From Roseiarcus sp037446355 (GTDB lineage: Bacteria > Pseudomonadota > Alphaproteobacteria > Rhizobiales > Beijerinckiaceae), in NCBI GenBank assembly GCA_037446355.1, contig JBBIIT010000039.1:1-33295 (forward strand): a stretch of DNA of 33,295 nucleotides. Direction: 5' to 3'. A program made the position numbers and the translations under genes. A model generated the notes under the pieces. That model did not search any database and had not been told where the DNA came from. It saw nothing but the letters and a program-made list of their open reading frames with translations. Positions within the stretch are counted from its first letter, which is position 1; each line of letters opens with the position of its first letter. This document shows, piece by piece, positions 1 through 8,387 of the stretch.

Positions 1-138
1 GGGCAGCCAGGGCGGAGCGAGCTCGAAATAGGCGAGATCCCAGGAAAAATGATAGGCGCCCATGCCGACGAGCGCGACCCCGCGCGCGATATCGAGCGCC
101 GCGATTCGCCGCGATGTCGGCGTTTCCGACTCGCTCAT
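1..138 (-). CDS. DUF1624 / heparan-alpha-glucosaminide N-acetyltransferase-like membrane protein (partial, N-terminus only)
   Basis: Only the first 46 codons lie in the window; the gene runs off the left edge. The start is an ATG at 138, which overlaps the dapF stop as ATGA, so the two are translationally coupled. The visible protein has a short polar N-terminus, then an ALDIARGVALVGM stretch followed by a YHFSWDLAYF segment. This R-G-x-A plus Y-H-F-x-W-D-L pattern is typical of the start of DUF1624 (HGSNAT-like) multi-pass inner-membrane acyltransferases. Substrate cannot be told from this fragment. It is likely the last gene of the dciA-dapF run, or at least co-transcribed with dapF. Confidence 0.7.
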   Translation of the reverse strand, partial: MSESETPTSRRIAALDIARGVALVGMGAYHFSWDLAYFELAPPWLP

Positions 139-1022
139 AGTGCGGTGGGCGCCGCGAAAACGTCCTCGGTCAGCTCGATTTCACGCTCGAATTCGACGGG
201 GCCGGTCATCAGCACGCGGTCGTCGCCTGCCCATTCGATCACGAGTTGGCCGCCCGGCAGATCGACGCGCGCCTGGCGATCGCAAAGGCCGCGCCGCACG
301 GCGGAGACCAACGTCGCGCAGGCGGCCGAACCGCAGGCTAGCGTAATCCCGACGCCGCGCTCCCAGACACGCAGCGCGATATGGTCGCGCGCGAGAATTT
401 GCGCGAACGAGATGTTGGCCTTGTCGGGGAACAACGCGTGGGTCTCGAGTCGCGGGCCCAGGCGCTCGAGTTCGATCGCCTTGACGTCCTTCACGAAGAA
501 GACCGCGTGCGGATTGCCCATGTTGACGCAACTCGCCGGGCCGAGATCCGGGCCGCCATCGAGCGGCGCATCGACCGCACTCGTGTCGGCGACCGGACGG
601 CCGAGCGGAATTTCGCGCCAGCCTAGGCGCGGCGCGCCCATGTCGACGCGGTAGGTCCACGCGCCCAGCCGCGCGCAGGCGATGACGCCTGCCGAAGTTT
701 CGACGCTGAGCATCTCGGCGCCCGTCTCGCGCGCCAGCCGGTCCGCGACGCACCGCGCGCCGTTGCCGCAGGCGCCGGCGAGGCTGCCGTCATTGTTGTA
801 GATGCGGACAAAAGCGAGCGTTCCGGCGTGGCGAGGATCGCTCAGCGTCATCAACTGATCGTAGTCGAGACCACGGGCGCGGTGAATCGCGCGCGCCTCC
901 TCGGGCGTCGGCAACGATGCGCCGCCGCGCAGATCGAGCACGAGAATCTTGTTGCCGGCGCCGTTCATGCGGGCGACGCGGCGCCCGACAAGCGCGGACG
1001 AGGAAGCGGGCGAAAGCGACAT
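135..1022 (-). CDS. dapF: Diaminopimelate epimerase
   Basis: Converts LL- to meso-diaminopimelate, the cytoplasmic step before DapD-lysine synthesis and the source of the peptidoglycan cross-linking residue. The 295-residue product has both catalytic cysteines of this PLP-independent epimerase: C85 in the GACGNGAR loop and C230 in the TLACGSAACA loop. It also has the N-terminal NGAGNK substrate-binding motif at residues 20-25. Length is slightly above the usual 270-285 because of an 18-residue N-terminal extension. An ATG at 968 (residue 19) is an equally possible start, and neither has a strong ribosome site. It lies 8 bases downstream of dciA and overlaps the next gene by 4 bases, so it sits in a leftward operon. 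The next lysine-pathway enzyme, lysA, is in the same window but far away. Confidence 0.95.
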   Translation of the reverse strand: MSLSPASSSALVGRRVARMNGAGNKILVLDLRGGASLPTPEEARAIHRARGLDYDQLMTLSDPRHAGTLAFVRIYNNDGSLAGACGNGARCVADRLARETGAEMLSVETSAGVIACARLGAWTYRVDMGAPRLGWREIPLGRPVADTSAVDAPLDGGPDLGPASCVNMGNPHAVFFVKDVKAIELERLGPRLETHALFPDKANISFAQILARDHIALRVWERGVGITLACGSAACATLVSAVRRGLCDRQARVDLPGGQLVIEWAGDDRVLMTGPVEFEREIELTEDVFAAPTAL

Positions 1023-1030
1023 GCCGCGAT

Positions 1031-1537
1031 CTAGCGCTTGGGGTCGGAATTGTCGATCACGCGCGCGCCAAGACGCGCCAGAGCCTCGCGCAAGTCCTCA
1101 TCGACGATGCCGGCCCCCAGCTCTCGCGCCTTGGCGAGCGCCAGCGCGCTCGGCGGCTCGACGCGGCGTCGGCCCGGCTTCCCCGGCGGCGCCGGTCCCT
1201 GCCGGAACGCGATCCGCTCGATGCAGCGCCAGCCCAGATGCGCGTTGACGCGCGAAACTATTGTCGCCGCCGCGTGCTGGGCTTCGAGAGCGAAGGCGCC
1301 GTCGATGCGCAGCACCAGCGTCGCCGGGGCGACCGGCTCGTCGGGGTCTCGCTTGGCGCCACGCGGCGGCCATTGCAATTGAATCGGGCGCGCGTAAGCG
1401 GCGATGGCCGCGCCGACGATCTCGGGCCAGTTGGCGACGAGGCTCGCTTGCCCGAGGCCGCGCGCCGCCAGCGTCGGCTCCATGAGATCGCCGAGAAAGG
1501 CGCCGAGCGGCTTCGCTCCGCGCACGGGTTTTCTCAT
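1031..1537 (-). CDS. DciA-like DUF721 protein
   Basis: The 168-residue protein has the DUF721 fold signature near its N-terminus: a KPLGAFLGDLMEP helix followed by a LVANWPEIVG motif (tryptophan and proline in the W-x-x-[IV]-V-G pattern), then a short beta region with ALVLRIDGAFA-like strands. DUF721 proteins include DciA, the ancestral loader/partner of replicative helicase DnaB. The C-terminal third is basic and Pro/Arg-rich with no recognised domain. I use the ATG at 1537. A TTG at 1570 would extend it by 11 residues into the start of mutY. It is divergent from mutY, and dapF follows 8 bases downstream. In many alphaproteobacteria a DUF721 gene sits beside mutY, so the neighbourhood agrees with the call. 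Confidence 0.8.
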   Translation of the reverse strand: MRKPVRGAKPLGAFLGDLMEPTLAARGLGQASLVANWPEIVGAAIAAYARPIQLQWPPRGAKRDPDEPVAPATLVLRIDGAFALEAQHAAATIVSRVNAHLGWRCIERIAFRQGPAPPGKPGRRRVEPPSALALAKARELGAGIVDEDLREALARLGARVIDNSDPKR

Positions 1538-1564
1538 CGCCCGTGCGCCTGTAGGATTCGCGTC

Positions 1565-2728
1565 ATGCAATCGAGCTTACCCCGCCGCGCGCCCGCTTTG
1601 AAGTCGATCTCGGTCGCTTCGTCGGCGCTCGCGTGGTGGGACCGGCACCGGCGCGCGTTGCCCTGGCGCGCAGCGGCGGGCGAAATCGCCGATCCCTATC
1701 GCGTCTGGCTCTCGGAAATCCTGTTGCAGCAGACGACGACGGCCGGCGCCGGCCCCTATTTTCTGGAGTTTCTCAAGCGCTGGCCCGACGTGGAATCGCT
1801 CGCCGCCGCGTCGCTAGAGGAAGTCATGCAGGCCTTCGCGGGCCTCGGCTATTATTCGCGCGCCCGTAACCTGCACGCCTGCGCGCGCGTAATCGCGGCG
1901 CGCGGCGGCAAGTTCCCGCGAGAGGAAGCGCGGCTGCGCGAGCTGCCCGGCGTCGGCGCCTACACCGCGGCGGCGATCGCCGCTATCGCCTTCAACGCAC
2001 CCGCGGCGCCAGTTGACGGCAATATCGCGCGCGTCGTTTCGCGCCTCGTCGCCTTTGACGTTCCGATCGCCCGCAATCGCGACGGCCTGGCGCGCGCTGC
2101 GGCGGCGCTGGTTCCAACGGATCGCCCCGGCGATTTCGCGCAGGCGATGATGGATATCGGCGCGACGATCTGCCGGCCGCGAAATCCCGATTGCCCGCGC
2201 TGCCCGCTCCGTTCCGGCTGCCTGGCCGCGCGAACCGATTCGCCCGACGCCTATCCGCCGCGTCTGGAAAAAAGAGCGCGGCCGACGCGGGTCGGCGCTG
2301 CGTTCTTCGCTCGCCGGGCGGATGGGGCGTTCCTCGCGCGACGCCGTCCGCCCAGGGGCCTGCTTGGCGGCACAATGGAGCTGCCGGGAGGCGAATGGGG
2401 GCCGGGCGAGTTCGCCGAGGTCGGCCCGCAGTTCGCGCCGTTCAGCACCGATTGGCGCCGCCTGCCCGGCGCCGTCGAGCATGTTTTCACGCATTTCTCG
2501 TTGCGGCTGGCGCTGTTTGGCGCCGTGGTCGAGTCCGCCGCGCCGGCGCCGGACGGTGGAGTCTGGATCGGGGAAGACGAGGTTGCGAGCGCCGGCTTTT
2601 CGGGATTGATGCGCAAGGCGGTGGAGACGGCGCAACGACTTTTCGTCCCGCCTCCCGACTTAGAACGCGTTCTTGTGCGCACGCGCGGAAAAGATCGTCA
2701 TGACGACGATCTTGACGTCGAGCCATAG
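1565..2728 (+). CDS. mutY: A/G-specific adenine DNA glycosylase
   Basis: Base-excision repair enzyme that removes adenine mispaired with 8-oxoguanine. The 387-residue product has the catalytic glutamate E51 in SEILLQQT, the helix-hairpin-helix LPGVGAYTAAAI at about 128-139, and the catalytic aspartate D151 in VDGNIARV. The [4Fe-4S] ligands C203, C210, C213 and C219 have C-x6-C-x2-C-x5-C spacing. The C-terminal third is the Nudix-like 8-oxoG recognition domain (an 8-oxoG-sensing segment around the EHVFTHFSL motif). The ATG at 1565 follows a GTAGGATT ribosome site. A much longer upstream frame exists but runs antisense through dciA and dapF. The 3' end overlaps the convergent sugar transferase gene by 69 bases. 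Confidence 0.95.
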   Translation: MQSSLPRRAPALKSISVASSALAWWDRHRRALPWRAAAGEIADPYRVWLSEILLQQTTTAGAGPYFLEFLKRWPDVESLAAASLEEVMQAFAGLGYYSRARNLHACARVIAARGGKFPREEARLRELPGVGAYTAAAIAAIAFNAPAAPVDGNIARVVSRLVAFDVPIARNRDGLARAAAALVPTDRPGDFAQAMMDIGATICRPRNPDCPRCPLRSGCLAARTDSPDAYPPRLEKRARPTRVGAAFFARRADGAFLARRRPPRGLLGGTMELPGGEWGPGEFAEVGPQFAPFSTDWRRLPGAVEHVFTHFSLRLALFGAVVESAAPAPDGGVWIGEDEVASAGFSGLMRKAVETAQRLFVPPPDLERVLVRTRGKDRHDDDLDVEP

Positions 2729-4153
2729 CGACCAATTGTCAACGTAATAAAGATCGGCGGCGAGGCGCGACTGCATCTCCTCGTCGTTGGCGATTTCGCC
2801 GCGATGACCATGCACTTGCGCCCAGCCCGATATGCCCGGCTTGACGTTGTGGCGGCGCGCGTATCGGGCGAGCCTTTCGACATAGCGCTGATCGTGCGCG
2901 AGCGCGTGCGGGCGAGGCCCGATCAACGACATGTCGCCCATCAGCACGTTGAGCAGTTGCGGCAGTTCGTCGATGCTGTGGCGGCGGATGAACCGGCCGA
3001 CGCGGGTGACGCGCGGATCCGAGCGTTTGGCCTGCTCGATGCTCGCGCCGTCTTCCATGGTGGTCATCGAGCGAAACTTGTAGATGCGGAACGGCTCTTG
3101 ATTGAAGCCGTAACGTTTTTGTCGGAACAACGCCGGGCCGGGGCTGTCCAACCGGATCAGCAATGCGGTCAGCGCCAGAAGCGGCGAGAGCAGGATCAAC
3201 GCGGCGCTGGCGAACACGATGTCGAAGGCGCGCTTCTGAAGACGTTGCCAGCGCGTCAGCGGCGCGTGTGTAAGGGTCAGGCCGAAGATCGAGCCAACGC
3301 GCGCGACTTTGGATTCGCCGTAACGGTCGAGCACCTCGTCGCCGCCCAGATGCACTTGAACGGGCGTATTGCGAAACGCCTCCATGCAGGATTCGATGAG
3401 ATCGGCCCGCGTCCAGGGAATCGCCAGATAGACGTCGTCAGGTCGATAGAGGCGCACGGCCGCGCCGGCCAGAGCGAGATCGTCGCGCAGGAACGCCTGA
3501 TTGTCGCGCAGCGCGATCGACCCCAGGAATTCGACGCCGTCGCGCGCAGGCTCGCGCGGCGATCCGATGATTTGGAGCCTGTCCTCGAAGCCGACGAACA
3601 AAACCCGACGCGGCGCCGCGAGCTGCTTCGCGCGCAGGACCTCGGCGATCTCGACTAAGGCGCGGCGCGCGCCGACCATCGCGATAAAACCGACGATATA
3701 AAATACGCCGACCGCGCCGCGCGAATAGATCGCTGTCGTCTTGGTCGCAAATCCCAAAGTGAGCGCAACAAGAATCGCCAGGTTCCAGACCGGCAGCGCG
3801 CGGGTGAATTGTCCCGATCGGACGAAGTAGGGCTTGAGTTGATACTCGCCGCGCTGAAGGGTCGTTAGCACGACAAGCGTGGCGACCACGCCGCCTGCCG
3901 AAGTCACCGGCTCGACGCTCGGCGCCAACCCGAACGTGAGGAGGTGGTAAATTCCGCGCGAGCCGAAGGCCGCCAGGACAATCGACGCGGCGTCGGCGAA
4001 CGCCGCGAGATAGCCGAAGCCTGCCGTGGCGAGCCACGGCAAGCTCAAGCGTCCGCGAGCCGCTAGCCTGACGGCGCGGCGCGGTCGGGCGGGCCCCGCA
4101 GCCTCGGACGGCGCGCGCGCGCCCGTTCGCGCGATGAACCGGATCTGTCCCAT
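2660..4153 (-). CDS. Exopolysaccharide polyprenyl glycosylphosphotransferase (undecaprenyl-phosphate sugar-1-phosphate transferase)
   Basis: Transfers a sugar-1-phosphate from a nucleotide sugar to undecaprenyl phosphate, starting assembly of an exopolysaccharide repeat unit at the inner membrane. The N-terminal half has several hydrophobic segments and a CoA-binding-like middle region. The C-terminal ~200 residues are a bacterial sugar transferase domain: KRAFDIVFASAAL membrane-anchor helix, LFRQKRYG, YKFRSM, DELPQLLNVLMGDMS, IGPRP and the late GISGWAQVHG motif. All the catalytic-core signatures of the WbaP/ExoY/PssZ superfamily are present. The start is uncertain: ATG 4153 (used here), ATG 4219 or TTG 4240, and none has a convincing ribosome site. 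It is divergent from a WecG-type glycosyltransferase, which supports a polysaccharide role. The sugar (glucose or galactose) cannot be assigned. Confidence 0.88.
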   Translation of the reverse strand: MGQIRFIARTGARAPSEAAGPARPRRAVRLAARGRLSLPWLATAGFGYLAAFADAASIVLAAFGSRGIYHLLTFGLAPSVEPVTSAGGVVATLVVLTTLQRGEYQLKPYFVRSGQFTRALPVWNLAILVALTLGFATKTTAIYSRGAVGVFYIVGFIAMVGARRALVEIAEVLRAKQLAAPRRVLFVGFEDRLQIIGSPREPARDGVEFLGSIALRDNQAFLRDDLALAGAAVRLYRPDDVYLAIPWTRADLIESCMEAFRNTPVQVHLGGDEVLDRYGESKVARVGSIFGLTLTHAPLTRWQRLQKRAFDIVFASAALILLSPLLALTALLIRLDSPGPALFRQKRYGFNQEPFRIYKFRSMTTMEDGASIEQAKRSDPRVTRVGRFIRRHSIDELPQLLNVLMGDMSLIGPRPHALAHDQRYVERLARYARRHNVKPGISGWAQVHGHRGEIANDEEMQSRLAADLYYVDNWSLWLDVKIVVMTIFSARAHKNAF

Positions 4154-4316
4154 TGCAGCACAACTCAAGCTCGCCGCGGGAAGGTTGCGACGGTCGAGAA
4201 ATCGCGGCGCAAGCGCCATGCCGTTTCGACAGGCCGTCAAAGCGGCGCCGGTCGCGTCTCATTTTGGGAGGCGCGCGGGTTGCACCGGGGCCTCGACGTT
4301 GTCGAGGAGTTCCAGG

Positions 4317-5105
4317 ATGTCGCCTGCGTTCGATTACGCGCTCAACGATTCGCGCGCCGTCGTGACGATCGGCGACTTGCCGGTGGAGGCGCTCAGCCTC
4401 GACGCCACCGCGCACAGCTTCGTCGATTACTGCCGGGGTGCGTCGCGCCGTCATTCCGGCCGTCCGCTTTATTCGACTTCGGTCAATGGTCACGTCATTT
4501 CGCTTTGCGCGCGCGACGCGAAAATCGAGCAATTGTTCCGTCAAGCCGACTCGATTAGCGCCGACGGGCAGCCGCTGGTGACGATGTCGCGCTATCTCTC
4601 GCGCCACCCGCTGCCCGAGCGCGTGGCGACGACCGATCTCTTTCCCCAAGTTGCGCGCCTGGCGAGCGACGTCGGTCTCACGTTCTATATGCTTGGCGCG
4701 AGCGAGAGGGTGAACCGCAAGGCCGTGGAGGCGGCGCGACGGGCCTATCCGAAGCTGCGAATCGTCGGGCGCCGGCACGGCTATTTCAGTCTTGAGGAGG
4801 AGCCGAAGGTCTGCGCCGAGATCGCCGCATTGAGGCCGGACATTCTCTGGGTCTCGCTCGGCGTGCCGCTGGAGCAGCAATTCTGCGTGCGCAACCTGGA
4901 CGCGCTCGCCGGGGTCGGAATCATCAAGACCGCCGGCGGATTATTCGATTTTCTGTCGTTGGAAAAGCCGCGAGCGCCAAAATGGATGCAGGCGGTAGGA
5001 TTGGAATGGCTGTTCCGCATGGCGCAGGAGCCGCGCCGGCTCTTCTTGCGCTATCTCACCACGAATCCCCACGCGATGATCGTGTTGTTGACGTCGATGC
5101 GCTGA
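4317..5105 (+). CDS. WecG/TagA/CpsF family glycosyltransferase
   Basis: Predicted GT26-family transferase that adds a sugar (ManNAc-type in the characterised members) to a lipid-linked precursor at the inner membrane. The 262-residue length is normal for the family. Seen motifs: a T-S-V-N-G-H segment near residue 60, ADGQPLV near 80, a Rossmann-like MLGASE strand-loop, and the C-terminal LWVSLGVPLEQQF, GGLFDFLS and EWLFRMAQEPRRLFLRY blocks that define the family. The ATG at 4317 is preceded by an AGGAG site 7-8 bases away. It is divergent from the polyprenyl sugar-phosphate transferase, with 163 bases between the chosen starts that must hold both promoters. The two enzymes probably act early in the same exopolysaccharide pathway (inference). 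Confidence 0.88.
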   Translation: MSPAFDYALNDSRAVVTIGDLPVEALSLDATAHSFVDYCRGASRRHSGRPLYSTSVNGHVISLCARDAKIEQLFRQADSISADGQPLVTMSRYLSRHPLPERVATTDLFPQVARLASDVGLTFYMLGASERVNRKAVEAARRAYPKLRIVGRRHGYFSLEEEPKVCAEIAALRPDILWVSLGVPLEQQFCVRNLDALAGVGIIKTAGGLFDFLSLEKPRAPKWMQAVGLEWLFRMAQEPRRLFLRYLTTNPHAMIVLLTSMR

Positions 5106-5183
5106 GTTCGCGCCAAACGCCTTGCGACGCTAGCCGTGGGGCGGCTAAACCTCGCGATCCGCTGCATCGAGGCGCCGCCAGAA

Positions 5184-5939
5184 ATGAATCGTCGTATGCC
5201 ATTGTCGGCCAACGCCACCGAGGTCGCGGAGAAATTCGGACATGTGACGTCCTGGGTGTTCGATCTCGACAATACGCTTTACCCACCCGACTGCGGGCTT
5301 TGGCCGGCGATCGAGGATCGCATCACTCTCTATCTGATCGAGCACAGCGGGCTTGACGGCGCTTCGGCGCGCGCGCTCCAGCGCTACTACTACCGCCAGC
5401 ACGGCACGACCCTGCGCGGGCTGGTCGACGAGGATCAAATCCATCCCGGCGACTTTCTCGATTTCGTCCATGACGTCGACCGTTCCGGGCTCGCGCCCAA
5501 TCCGGCGCTCGCGCTCGAGGTGGCGCGGTTGCCCGGACGCAAGCTCATCTTCACCAATGGCTCGCGCGACCACGCTCTGCGGACCGCGCGCCAACTCGGA
5601 CTCGAAGGCTTATTTGAGGACGCGTTCGACATTGTCGCCGCCGGCCTCGCGCCCAAGCCCGCCGACGCGGCCTACGAGGCGTTCTTTCGCACGCATGGCG
5701 TCGATCCCACGCGCGCGGCGATGTTCGAGGACATCGCCAAGAACCTCGTCGTCCCCAAGGCGCGCGGCATGACGACAGTGCTCGTCACCGCCAAGGCGGG
5801 CCAGTTCGACCACCGCCAGGCGCATGATCGCGAGGCCGTCCCCGCTCTTGAAATCGATTTCGTCACCGACGACCTGACGAACTTTCTGCGCCGCATCAAT
5901 GACGGGTCGCCGCGGCGCCGATCCAACGTCGATTATTGA
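5184..5939 (+). CDS. HAD-family pyrimidine 5'-nucleotidase
   Basis: Predicted phosphatase of the HAD superfamily, subgroup of SDT1/Phm8-like pyrimidine 5'-nucleotidases, acting on UMP/CMP-type nucleotides in the cytoplasm. The 251-residue protein begins motif I as FDLDNTLYPP, where the first Asp is the nucleophile and the N-T-L-Y-P continuation is diagnostic of this subgroup. Motif II is FTNGSRDHA, the motif III lysine is in LAPKPAD, and motif IV is MFEDIAKNL. The start is ambiguous among GTG 5136, ATG 5184 and ATG 5196, and no strong ribosome site decides it. The gene overlaps the convergent RpiR-type regulator gene by 7 bases at the stop codons. Confidence 0.85.
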   Translation: MNRRMPLSANATEVAEKFGHVTSWVFDLDNTLYPPDCGLWPAIEDRITLYLIEHSGLDGASARALQRYYYRQHGTTLRGLVDEDQIHPGDFLDFVHDVDRSGLAPNPALALEVARLPGRKLIFTNGSRDHALRTARQLGLEGLFEDAFDIVAAGLAPKPADAAYEAFFRTHGVDPTRAAMFEDIAKNLVVPKARGMTTVLVTAKAGQFDHRQAHDREAVPALEIDFVTDDLTNFLRRINDGSPRRRSNVDY

Positions 5940-6763
5940 TCGCGCGTTTCGCCGCGCTTTTCCGCGACGCCCACTGCGAGCGTCATCGCCAGACAGAAAG
6001 TCGCCGCCAGCGAACGAAATGCGCCGAAATCGCTCTCGACGATTTCGAATCGCGCGTCCGCCATGCCGGCGAGCGGACTGAGCGCGCTGTCGGTGACGAC
6101 GACCAGCGGCGTCTTGCGCTTTCGCGCAGCCTCGACCATGCCGACCGTGACAGGAGAATAAGGCGCGAAGCTGACCGCGATCAGTGCGTCGCTTGACGAA
6201 GCGCCCGCCGCCTGATCGGCGCCGAGGCCGCCGACATTGTCGACTAGAACAGCGTGAACGCCGAGTTGGGCGAGCGCGTAAGCGAAATAATGCGTGACGC
6301 TGAACGAACGCCGCTGTCCCACGAGATAAATCGTGTCCGCTCGGGCCAGGATCGCGATCGCGCTTGCGAGCACGTCGGCGCGCACCGTCTCGCGCAGCCG
6401 GGCGATCGACTGCGTAGCCGAATCGGCGAAGCCGAACAGCAGGTTGATCGGATCGCCGCTCGTTCGCGCGCTTTCATGCAGCGCTTTGAGACGTTCGGAA
6501 TAGTCGGGCCAGCGCGTGCGCAGATGCGAGCGGAAAACGCCCTGCAATTCGGAAAAGCCGGCGAAGCCGAGAGACTGAGCGAAACGCACCAGCGTCGAGG
6601 CCTGAACCTGCGCGCGCTGGGCGACGCCCGACGCCGTTCCGAGCGCGATCTCGTCGGGATGTTCAAGCGCGAAAGCGGCGGTTTGACGCAAGCGCTTGGG
6701 CAGCAGCGGTTCGATTTCGATCAGGCGTTGCTTAAGCGCTTCAAAATCCCTTGGGGCGTCCAT
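5933..6763 (-). CDS. MurR/RpiR family transcriptional regulator
   Basis: The 276-residue protein has the two-domain plan of this family. An N-terminal HTH_6 domain covers residues ~1-75, with the ASTLVRFAQSLGFAGFSELQ recognition-helix region. A C-terminal SIS sugar-phosphate-binding domain follows, seen as DTIYLVGQRRSF, then a SFAPYSP loop and TPLVVVTDS. Such regulators respond to phosphosugars; the effector and targets here cannot be told. It lies 125 bases downstream of aroA on the same strand, which is enough for its own promoter. An AT-richer patch at about 6817-6837 sits in that gap. The 3' end overlaps the convergent nucleotidase by 7 bases. Confidence 0.85.
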   Translation of the reverse strand: MDAPRDFEALKQRLIEIEPLLPKRLRQTAAFALEHPDEIALGTASGVAQRAQVQASTLVRFAQSLGFAGFSELQGVFRSHLRTRWPDYSERLKALHESARTSGDPINLLFGFADSATQSIARLRETVRADVLASAIAILARADTIYLVGQRRSFSVTHYFAYALAQLGVHAVLVDNVGGLGADQAAGASSSDALIAVSFAPYSPVTVGMVEAARKRKTPLVVVTDSALSPLAGMADARFEIVESDFGAFRSLAATFCLAMTLAVGVAEKRGETRDQ

Positions 6764-6888
6764 GATATGAGTCGGCCTGGGTTCGCGGTCGCCAGCGCCT
6801 CGCGAAGCGCCCCACGCAAATTAGAACGAAAATTCCGGATCGCCTAGCGCCGGGAAGCCGCGTATCGCGCGGCGACCCCATTCGCGAA

Positions 6889-8226
6889 TCAGTCGATCTG
6901 AGCGCCGAGCGCCGACATCAGCGCCCGAAAATTTGGGAAACTGGTCGCGATCATTGATCCGTCGTCGACCCGCATCGGCTTTTGCGACGCCAGTCCCATC
7001 ACCAGAAAGCTCATGGCGATGCGATGGTCGAGATGGGTCTCGACGAAGCCGCCGCCCTCCGGCGCGCCTGCCTCGACGATGAGGTCGTCGCCGACGATCT
7101 CATACGCGACGCCGGAGGCGGCAAGGCCGGCGCCGACTGCGGCGAGGCGATCGCTTTCCTTGACCCGGAGTTCGTGCAGCCCGCGCATACGCGTCGCCCC
7201 TTTGGCAAAGGCGGCGGCGACGGCGAGGATCGGATATTCATCGATCATTGAGGGCGCCCGCGCCGCCGGCACGTCGACTCCGACGAGTTCGCTGGCGCGC
7301 ACCCGCAGGTCCGCCACCTCCTCGCCGCCCTCGCGGCGCCGGTCGAGTTCATCGATCCGCCCGCCCATTTCGCGCAAAGTCGTCAGGAGCCCCGAACGCA
7401 GCGGGTTCGTCATCACGCCCTCGACGACAATATCGGAGCCCGGCGTGATCAACGCGGCGACGATCGGGAAAGCGGCCGAGGACGGATCAGCGGGGACTAC
7501 GACCGGGTTCGGGCGCAATTCGGGACGACCGACCACGGAAATACGCCGCCCCGCGCCCTCGATCTCGACTCGAACCTCGGCGCCGAAATGAGCGAGCAAC
7601 TTTTCGGTGTGGTCGCGCGAGGCCTCGCTCTCGACGACGGTCGTCGTCCCACGCGCGTTAAGGCCCGCGAGCAGCACGGCGGACTTGATCTGGGCCGAGG
7701 CGACAGGAGTGCGGTAGAGAATGGGGGCCGGGTCGGCGGCGCCGCGCAACGTGATCGGGCAGCGCCCGCCCTCTGCCTCGCTCAGCACCTCGGCCCCGAT
7801 CAATATCAGAGGGTCGAGGATGCGCCGCATCGGCCGTTTGCGCAGCGACGCGTCGCCGTCGAACACAGCCGTGATGGGATGGCCGCCGACGACGCCCATC
7901 ATCAGGCGCGAACCGGTGCCGGCGTTGCCGAAGTCGAGCGTCGCGCGCGGCGCGAGGAGTGAACCCAGGCCGGGGCCTTCGACAGTCCATCCGCCCTCGC
8001 TAACGCGCTCGATGCGCGCGCCAAGCGCGCGGCAGGCCTCGCCGGTGCGGAGCACGTCTTCGCCTTCCAGCAGTCCGTCGATGCGCGTCAGGCCGCGCGT
8101 CAGCAGTCCGAACAGAAAAGCGCGATGGGAAATCGATTTATCGCCCGGCGGGCGGGCTCGGCCGCGCAGCGGGCCGGAGGCGCTGGCGGTGAGCGGCTGA
8201 GGCGAGGGCGAGGCGGACAAGGGCAT
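6889..8226 (-). CDS. aroA: 3-phosphoshikimate 1-carboxyvinyltransferase (EPSP synthase), class II-like
   Basis: Sixth step of the shikimate pathway: joins phosphoenolpyruvate to shikimate-3-phosphate in the cytoplasm. The 445-residue product has the PPGDKSISHR N-terminal substrate loop (K30), LLEGEDVLRTG, the PEP-site loop DFGNAGTGSR (G100-R107), GDASLRKRPM, ASAQIKSAVLLAGLN, MIDEYPILAVAAAFA, LRVKESDR and the C-terminal HLDHRIAMSFLVMGL. The overall block pattern follows the Agrobacterium CP4-like (class II) enzymes of alphaproteobacteria rather than E. coli. The PEP-loop residue that is alanine in CP4 is glycine here (G103), as in glyphosate-sensitive enzymes. The gene is monocistronic or leads into the RpiR regulator. 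The ATG at 8226 is divergent from the TIGR02300 gene. Confidence 0.96.
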   Translation of the reverse strand: MPLSASPSPQPLTASASGPLRGRARPPGDKSISHRAFLFGLLTRGLTRIDGLLEGEDVLRTGEACRALGARIERVSEGGWTVEGPGLGSLLAPRATLDFGNAGTGSRLMMGVVGGHPITAVFDGDASLRKRPMRRILDPLILIGAEVLSEAEGGRCPITLRGAADPAPILYRTPVASAQIKSAVLLAGLNARGTTTVVESEASRDHTEKLLAHFGAEVRVEIEGAGRRISVVGRPELRPNPVVVPADPSSAAFPIVAALITPGSDIVVEGVMTNPLRSGLLTTLREMGGRIDELDRRREGGEEVADLRVRASELVGVDVPAARAPSMIDEYPILAVAAAFAKGATRMRGLHELRVKESDRLAAVGAGLAASGVAYEIVGDDLIVEAGAPEGGGFVETHLDHRIAMSFLVMGLASQKPMRVDDGSMIATSFPNFRALMSALGAQID

Positions 8227-8316
8227 GGGGACTCGCGAGTTTCCGGCTTCTGCGCGGCGGCGCCGGCGGCTCCTAACATCGCGGTTCGGCGCTGTCGACT
8301 TCGTCCGCGTTACGCA

Positions 8317-8345
8317 TTGACACGGGCGGCGGCGCCGACTAACCG
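8317..8345 (+). promoter_or_regulatory. Candidate sigma-70 promoter for the TIGR02300 gene
   Basis: A perfect -35 TTGACA at 8317-8322 is followed after 17 bases by TAACCG at 8340-8345, a weak -10. It is the only good -35 in the aroA-TIGR02300 intergenic space. It would give a leader of about 36 bases before the GTG start at 8388. The -10 is poor, so this is a candidate only. Confidence 0.4.
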
Positions 8346-8387
8346 AAGCCTCCGAACGCAGCCGCCCAGATCAGGGATATCGTCATC

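Noticed and set aside
917..1564. Long in-frame extension upstream of mutY giving a 603-residue frame
   Set aside because: It runs antisense through dciA and dapF, is Arg-rich, and the MutY fold starts after the ATG at 1565 with a ribosome site.
6857..6873. GCCGCG-TATCG-CGCGGC hairpin after aroA
   Set aside because: Only a 6-bp GC stem with no T run on the aroA strand; such short GC palindromes are frequent by chance here.
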